From Bacteroidia bacterium (lineage in GTDB: Bacteria > Bacteroidota > Bacteroidia > Bacteroidales > Azobacteroidaceae): 9,785 nt of DNA. Positions 6,257 to 9,785 of this stretch are shown here, one piece after another. The notes beneath the pieces are model-generated. The model ran no database searches and had not been told where the DNA came from. It was given only the letters and a program-made list of their open reading frames with translations. The DNA lies in the NCBI GenBank assembly GCA_025999115.1, contig BNWW01000064.1:1-9785 (forward strand), read 5' to 3'. Position 1 is the first letter of the stretch; every line of letters begins with the position of its first letter. Both the position numbers and the translations under genes were made by a program.

Positions 6257-6332
6257 AGGATATTTGCAGCTTAAGTCAACGCAATAACCGAAAGGTGGGG
6301 AGATGCACGGTTCAAGTCCTGCTAAATATCCT
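6257..6332. ncRNA. Structured, tRNA-like terminator element after RNase G
   Basis: AGGATATTT (6257-6265) pairs perfectly with AAATATCCT (6324-6332), and directly inside GCAG (6266-6269) pairs with CTGC (6319-6322), giving a 13-bp stem broken by one bulged T. The 49-base interior holds an ACC-GAAA-GGT tetraloop hairpin (6287-6296) and TTCAAGT (6311-6317), the exact form of a tRNA T-loop, flanked by GG/CC and GCA/TGC pairs with one bulged C. TTGC (6264-6267) could alternatively pair with GCAA (6281-6284) like a D-arm. The span 6258-6331 is 74 bases, tRNA length, yet there is no seven-base anticodon loop. A T-rich run follows on the plus strand, and the reverse complement is followed by one as well, so a bidirectional terminator between convergent genes is the safest role. 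Its elaborate interior is unlike a plain terminator. Confidence 0.55.
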
Positions 6333-6352
6333 TTTTCTTTTTAATTCTTATA

Positions 6353-7918
6353 CTATCTTTTAATCGTAGAAGAAATCATTTTGTTAATAATTATCACTTT
6401 TTTATTATTTTGTATTTGTTTGCGGGTAATCGTTATCTTGTAATCTCTCGGATAGTTGCCCCAGCCGTCTTCTACCGTCATTTTCACTTCTTGATTGCTG
6501 CCTACGGTCAATGGCATTGCTTTAACATCTCCGCTAACATTGGAATAGGTCGAGTTGGGAATGCCCTGCACATCTATACTCGTTACGCTGTTATCCACCT
6601 CTACCGTATATTGATATACACCCGGATTGAAAGCAGGCGAAAGCGCACCGCTACTCAGTTTAATATCCTGCAAAAAACTGTCTGTCCAAGGCGCTTCGTC
6701 CGAATAAGCGGCTATCAGACCTTTGGTTTGCCGTATGGTTTTGGCGTTATTGGCATCATTGGCAGAGCCGGTGGCAGTACCTTCAAACGAAAGATTCGGA
6801 TCTGAAAAGTATGGAATGCGGGGATAGTTTATTCCGTTTGCATTTTCATAAGTCATTATGGTGGAAAATTTGTTTCCCTGAGTTGTGAATCCCCTGTAAC
6901 CGTGAGCATAACTGTAAATGGCAATGTTATCCGTATCGGTATGATGCCCGCAACCGAAATTATGCCCCACTTCGTGAATCAGCGTATAACTGCCGGCGAT
7001 ATGTTTTGCCTTCATCACCGAAAAACCGCTGTTCGGATTGCCGTATTCACTATTCATAATATAACCTGCGCCTGCTACATTGGAGGAACTTTCGCCCAAC
7101 AAGAGTACCACCATGTCGGCTTTGTAGCGGCTGCGGAGAGCATGCACTTCGTCGGCATATCCGTCTTTCATATTTCTCAGGCGGATTAAATCGGTGTTTG
7201 GGTCGTTGGTTTCCGTATAAGCCACTTCCTGTTTGTGAACGACATTCAGCGTTACATTTGTCAACGAATTGTTCAGCACCAGATTTGACCGCTGTATTCC
7301 CTGTGCGATCATCATATCCATATCGCTGCCGTTTTGAACAGCCACTGCTTTGGCAGCGGGCGTGTAAACCACGAGCAGATCGACCGTTACCGCCGCGGGA
7401 TTTTCGGGAAGAGTAGAGGGTACGGCACGAAGTTGCGGGGAGCGTGCAATGCCTAAACTGTCGTGTTCGGAGATGTGGATACATTCATCGTCGTGTTCAT
7501 GCTGCACTTCCGATAATGGCTGTTCTATCAGATAATTTTTTCCAGCTATTTTTTTGATGGAAAAAAACTCGTTCTTTTGCGGAATCTCTACCGAAAGAGC
7601 GATGTTGTTCTCTGCAACGGAAATGTAACAATAACCAAACTCGGTATCCGCCACTTGCGCCGTAATACTTGTGATGCCGTCGTAACTTTTGCCGGCTTGC
7701 AGCACTACGGCTTTATAATGTTTGTCGCCCAAAAAATCGAGCAACAGCGTGTCGCCCACATTGTTGTGCGAAAAATTTTGCAACTGAGGATTTGCCTCAA
7801 ACGTGCAGCTGTGAGAAACATTGTTAATGCTAATAGTTTTTTGCGCCCAAGCGGCGTTTATTCCGAAAATTAAAATCAGCAATGCTAATTCGAATCTTTT
7901 GTTCTTTTTCATCTTCAT
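6353..7918 (-). CDS. Secreted zinc metallopeptidase (reprolysin-like, M12B/M72 type)
   Basis: The 521-residue protein has a signal peptide (cut after Ala-Trp-Ala, about residue 25), a propeptide-like region to about 175 with an acidic His/Asp/Glu stretch and a cysteine at 146, and a metallopeptidase domain from VDLLVVYTPAAKA (about 179) to about 405. The zinc site is HEVGHNFGCGH, with His315, Glu316, His319 and His325, and the Met-turn methionine is Met355 in STIMTY. Residues about 412-498 look like a cadherin-like beta-sandwich domain. The last 25 residues are Lys/Ile/Asn-rich, and no type IX secretion sorting domain is visible, so the C-terminus may be truncated; without it the enzyme may be periplasmic or exported another way. 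An ATG two codons downstream (7912) is an equally possible start. The gene converges on RNase G and is divergent from fmt. Confidence 0.85.
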   Translation of the reverse strand: MKMKKNKRFELALLILIFGINAAWAQKTISINNVSHSCTFEANPQLQNFSHNNVGDTLLLDFLGDKHYKAVVLQAGKSYDGITSITAQVADTEFGYCYISVAENNIALSVEIPQKNEFFSIKKIAGKNYLIEQPLSEVQHEHDDECIHISEHDSLGIARSPQLRAVPSTLPENPAAVTVDLLVVYTPAAKAVAVQNGSDMDMMIAQGIQRSNLVLNNSLTNVTLNVVHKQEVAYTETNDPNTDLIRLRNMKDGYADEVHALRSRYKADMVVLLLGESSSNVAGAGYIMNSEYGNPNSGFSVMKAKHIAGSYTLIHEVGHNFGCGHHTDTDNIAIYSYAHGYRGFTTQGNKFSTIMTYENANGINYPRIPYFSDPNLSFEGTATGSANDANNAKTIRQTKGLIAAYSDEAPWTDSFLQDIKLSSGALSPAFNPGVYQYTVEVDNSVTSIDVQGIPNSTYSNVSGDVKAMPLTVGSNQEVKMTVEDGWGNYPRDYKITITRKQIQNNKKVIIINKMISSTIKR

Positions 7919-7929
7919 TTATTTCGGGA

Positions 7930-7937
7930 CAAAGGTA
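7930..7937 (-). promoter_or_regulatory. -7 box of the metallopeptidase gene
   Basis: The minus strand reads TACCTTTG, an exact -7 match, 11 bases before the ATG at 7918. The expected -33 position falls around 7958-7961, where no TTTG is present but a perfect AT palindrome begins. The predicted leader is about 5-8 bases. Confidence 0.6.
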
Positions 7938-7959
7938 GATTATATAATTTATATTAAAA

Positions 7960-7977
7960 AATATTTTATAAAATATT
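7960..7977. repeat. 18-bp perfect AT palindrome between divergent promoters
   Basis: AATATTTTATAAAATATT equals its own reverse complement. It covers the -33 position of the metallopeptidase promoter and lies about 90 bases upstream of the fmt -7 box. It could be an operator or a curved UP-like segment. The local sequence is nearly all A and T, which makes a chance palindrome more likely. Confidence 0.4.
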
Positions 7978-8063
7978 CGATATTTTTTAAATAGTTTAAT
8001 ATATGATTAGAAAATTCACAAGTCAAATGATGAAAACAGTATATCTAAATAATTGAAAATTCT

Positions 8064-8071
8064 TACCTTTG
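8064..8071 (+). promoter_or_regulatory. -7 box of fmt
   Basis: TACCTTTG exactly matches the Bacteroidota -7 consensus and ends 12 bases before the ATG at 8084. No TTTG is seen at the -33 distance. It shows that the TTG at 8069 cannot be the start codon, because it lies inside the box. Confidence 0.6.
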
Positions 8072-8083
8072 CCCAAAAAATCA

Positions 8084-9031
8084 ATGAGAAATTATCCGTC
8101 AATCGTTTTCATGGGAACGCCCGGTTTCGCCGTAGCCGGTCTGCGTGCATTGGTTGAAGGCGGCTACAATGTAGTAGGCGTGGTTACAATGCCCGATAAA
8201 CCGATCGGAAAGCACCAAAGCGTCTTGCAAGCAAGCGCGGTAAAACAATACGCTTTGTCGCAAAATTTGCCGCTGCTACAACCCGAAAAATTGAAAGATC
8301 CGGCTTTTTTAGACGCCTTGAAAGCGTGGAATGCCGATTTGCAAATCGTAGTAGCGTTTCGGATGTTGCCGGAAGTGGTTTGGGCAATGCCCCGTTTGGG
8401 AACTTTCAACCTGCACGCCTCGCTTTTACCGCAATACCGCGGCGCCGCTCCCATCCATTGGGCGATCATCAACGGCGAAACGGAAACGGGTGTAACGACT
8501 TTTTTCCTCACACACGAAATCGATACGGGAAAAATTCTTTTTCAAGAAAAAATACCGATTGCCGACACCGATAACGCCGAAATCATCCACGATAAATTGA
8601 TGAACCGGGGCGCTCAATTAATCATCCAAACGGTAGATGCCATTGCCGAGAATCGCATTTCGCCGCTTCCGCAAGAAGAATCCGTTTTTCTGAAACAGGC
8701 TCCTAAAATTTTCAAAGAAACCTGCCAAATTGATTGGAATCAACCGGTAAAAGCCGTTTACGATTTCATCCGCGGACTTTCGCCCAGTCCCAGCGCTTGG
8801 ACAGAACTTCCGGCTTCCAAAGGCGAAACGATACAATTGAAAATTTTTGAATCCGAAAAAATCGAAACATCCCATCCGTTGGAACCGGGAGTTGTCCGTT
8901 CCGACGGCAAACAGATTTTGGAAATCGCTGCAAAAGACGGATTCATTCGCATCCTCCATCTCCAACAAGCCGGAAAAAAACGGATGGCAACTGCCGATTT
9001 TTTACGCGGAAATGCGGGGTTGTGGCGATAA
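8084..9031 (+). CDS. fmt: Methionyl-tRNA formyltransferase
   Basis: Fmt transfers a formyl group from 10-formyltetrahydrofolate to Met-tRNA(fMet) for translation initiation. From the ATG at 8084 it has 315 residues, the normal length. The N-terminal Rossmann-like domain starts with IVFMGTPGFAV and contains FNLHASLLPQYRGAAPIHWA, the folate and catalytic segment with Asn109 and His111; Asp147 in THEIDTGKI completes the triad (E. coli Asn106, His108, Asp144, offset of three). From about residue 205 the C-terminal OB-fold domain follows, with the typical VKAVYDFIRGLSPSPSAWT segment that contacts tRNA. A TTG start at 8069 would add five residues but falls within the -7 box, so I reject it. The gene appears to be a single-gene transcription unit here. 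Confidence 0.95.
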   Translation: MRNYPSIVFMGTPGFAVAGLRALVEGGYNVVGVVTMPDKPIGKHQSVLQASAVKQYALSQNLPLLQPEKLKDPAFLDALKAWNADLQIVVAFRMLPEVVWAMPRLGTFNLHASLLPQYRGAAPIHWAIINGETETGVTTFFLTHEIDTGKILFQEKIPIADTDNAEIIHDKLMNRGAQLIIQTVDAIAENRISPLPQEESVFLKQAPKIFKETCQIDWNQPVKAVYDFIRGLSPSPSAWTELPASKGETIQLKIFESEKIETSHPLEPGVVRSDGKQILEIAAKDGFIRILHLQQAGKKRMATADFLRGNAGLWR

Positions 9032-9301
9032 ATTAATAGTTTATATTGCCTAAAATCAAAATTCAACAACAATTTATATTTCATTGATTGTTAAAAATTT
9101 AATATGCTCAAATTCTTAAATTGACCACTATATGCTATTGCCTGTCCAAAGTACATAAAAATTATCCGAAAATTATTTAGACCTTTGCTGTTCGTGAAAC
9201 AAAATTAAAGAATTTTAATAACAAAAAACGGCAAGGTTTTCATATTTCTTTACTTTACTTTCTTCATCCTTGCCGTTTTTTCGACAAATTCATATAATAT
9301 A
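9032..9301. other. Intergenic region with leader or small RNA
   Basis: No protein gene is seen. A weak AT hairpin (AACAAT at 9068-9073 with ATTGTT at 9087-9092) could end fmt transcripts. GACCTTTG at 9180-9187 is one base from the -7 consensus and would start an RNA near 9194. That RNA would contain a 6-bp hairpin AAAATT/AATTTT (9201-9216) and end at the strong hairpin at 9223-9281. Confidence 0.4.
9223..9281 (+). terminator. Intrinsic terminator or attenuator with 14-bp stem
   Basis: AAAAAACGGCAAGG (9223-9236) pairs perfectly with CCTTGCCGTTTTTT (9268-9281). The GC-containing core is eight pairs and the outer six are A-U, so the stem ends in a six-U tract, the layout of an intrinsic terminator that can work in both directions. 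The 31-base loop is pyrimidine-rich, unusually long for a terminator. It ends 20 bases before the ATG of the truncated surface-protein gene, so it may control that gene or end a small RNA. Confidence 0.65.
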
Positions 9302-9508
9302 ATGAAAAAAGTATTTTTATCAACGCTATTATTTATCGCATTAGGAACGGCAAACGTAAATGCACAAGTGAGAATCGGAGGAACCGGCAATCCAAATACT
9401 TCCGCAATCTTGGATTTGAACGCTTCCGATGTCACCAACAACGGCACACGAAGTTTGGCTTTGCCTTGGGTGGCGCTGACTTCAATAACAAGTTTACTAA
9501 ACAGATAG
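9302..9508 (+). pseudogene. Truncated secreted surface-protein gene
   Basis: The 68-residue product has a clean signal peptide (MKKVFLSTLLFIALGTANVNA) followed by QVRIGGTGNPNTSAILDLN and a region ending LALPWVALTSIT. I recognise this as the conserved start of long Bacteroidota surface proteins, often carrying repeated Fibrobacter succinogenes major paralogous or related domains, in which the segment reads ALPRVALT and continues for hundreds of residues. Here the likeness stops after Thr63 (base 9490); five unrelated codons and a TAG follow. No downstream frame restores the family sequence. It is most simply a 5' fragment left by deletion or recombination; a genuine tiny secreted protein is less likely. 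The hairpin directly upstream may reduce its expression. Confidence 0.6.
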
Positions 9509-9785
9509 GTTAAACTGACAGAACCAAACAGGTCAGGCAAGAAATCCGCATCTCTTTTTTTAAATACTTTCTTCATTTGCCAAGTAATGTTGTGAAACAT
9601 AATCTTGTTTTCTTTCCTGCCTGTTTTTTGTTAAAAACAACAATTGATAATATATTTTTTATTAATGTTTCGCACTTCCCTTTAACTCATTGACAAATAG
9701 AAGATAAAGAGAAGTATTAAAATTCTATCTATTTGTGTATAAATCAATTAACATTTCCATTTTCGTTATCCGGCCTCTTGGAGGC
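9509..9785. other. AT-rich region without a convincing gene
   Basis: No confident gene is seen. On the minus strand a frame from an ATG at 9600 or 9573 encodes MKKVFKKRDADFLPDLFG and onward to about 9490, where it runs into the antisense of the surface-protein fragment; it may be another truncated gene start, which I cannot name. ACAAATAGA (9693-9701) is mirrored by TCTATTTGT (9728-9736). The last 13 bases, GCCTC-TTG-GAGGC (9773-9785), form a GC hairpin that is cut by the window edge and may be longer. Confidence 0.3.

Noticed and set aside
6258..6331. A functional tRNA gene
   Set aside because: Length, end stem and T-loop fit, but no anticodon arm with a seven-base loop can be drawn, the D-arm is poor, and the T-arm is two bases out of register with the terminal stem.
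8069..8083. TTG start of fmt
   Set aside because: The TTG lies within the TACCTTTG box, while an ATG follows 15 bases later at the usual family start.
1..9785. CRISPR arrays, insertion sequences, phage or integrase genes
   Set aside because: No regularly spaced repeats, transposase motifs or paired terminal repeats were seen on either strand.

Overview
The window looks like a chromosome segment from a member of the Bacteroidota, most likely the order Bacteroidales. The evidence is the moderately AT-rich base composition, the absence of Shine-Dalgarno sequences, several copies of the Bacteroidota -7 promoter box TAnnTTTG just upstream of start codons, and the hup/small basic protein/RNase G neighbourhood with a divergent mutY. 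The order-level call is an inference; no rRNA or other taxonomic marker is present.

Positions 1-2083 hold a tightly spaced plus-strand cluster of poorly characterised genes: a hypothetical protein, a small putative lipoprotein, a secreted Lys-C-like serine protease that stops before its catalytic serine, and a small outer-membrane beta-barrel protein. Gaps are 9-19 bp, so they probably form one envelope-associated operon. It is followed by a gene remnant without a start codon (2108-2299).

Positions 2323-2984 hold a minus-strand hicAB toxin-antitoxin locus with a clear promoter. The antitoxin hicB is intact. The toxin hicA, recognised here by conceptual translation, has one extra base directly after its active-site histidine codon and is broken.

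Positions 3007-6247 are housekeeping: mutY (adenine glycosylase, minus strand), and divergent from it an HU-family DNA-binding gene, a 30-residue extremely basic protein resembling the AURKAIP1/COX24 (mS38-like) family, a hairpin terminator, and an RNase E/G gene. A compact structured element with a tRNA-like T-arm (6257-6332) separates RNase G from the convergent gene and probably serves both as a terminator.

Positions 6353-9031 hold a secreted zinc metallopeptidase (minus strand) and fmt (methionyl-tRNA formyltransferase, plus strand), divergently transcribed from an AT-rich region with an 18-bp perfect palindrome. Positions 9032-9785 hold a possible leader or small RNA ending in a 14-bp perfect hairpin with a U tract, a truncated secreted surface-protein gene, and AT-rich sequence ending in a short GC hairpin at the window edge.

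I do not see a complete new defence or mobile system. The most unusual items are the RNA-like element after RNase G, the serine-less Lys-C-like protease in its envelope operon, the hicA frameshift, and the leader hairpin before the truncated surface gene.
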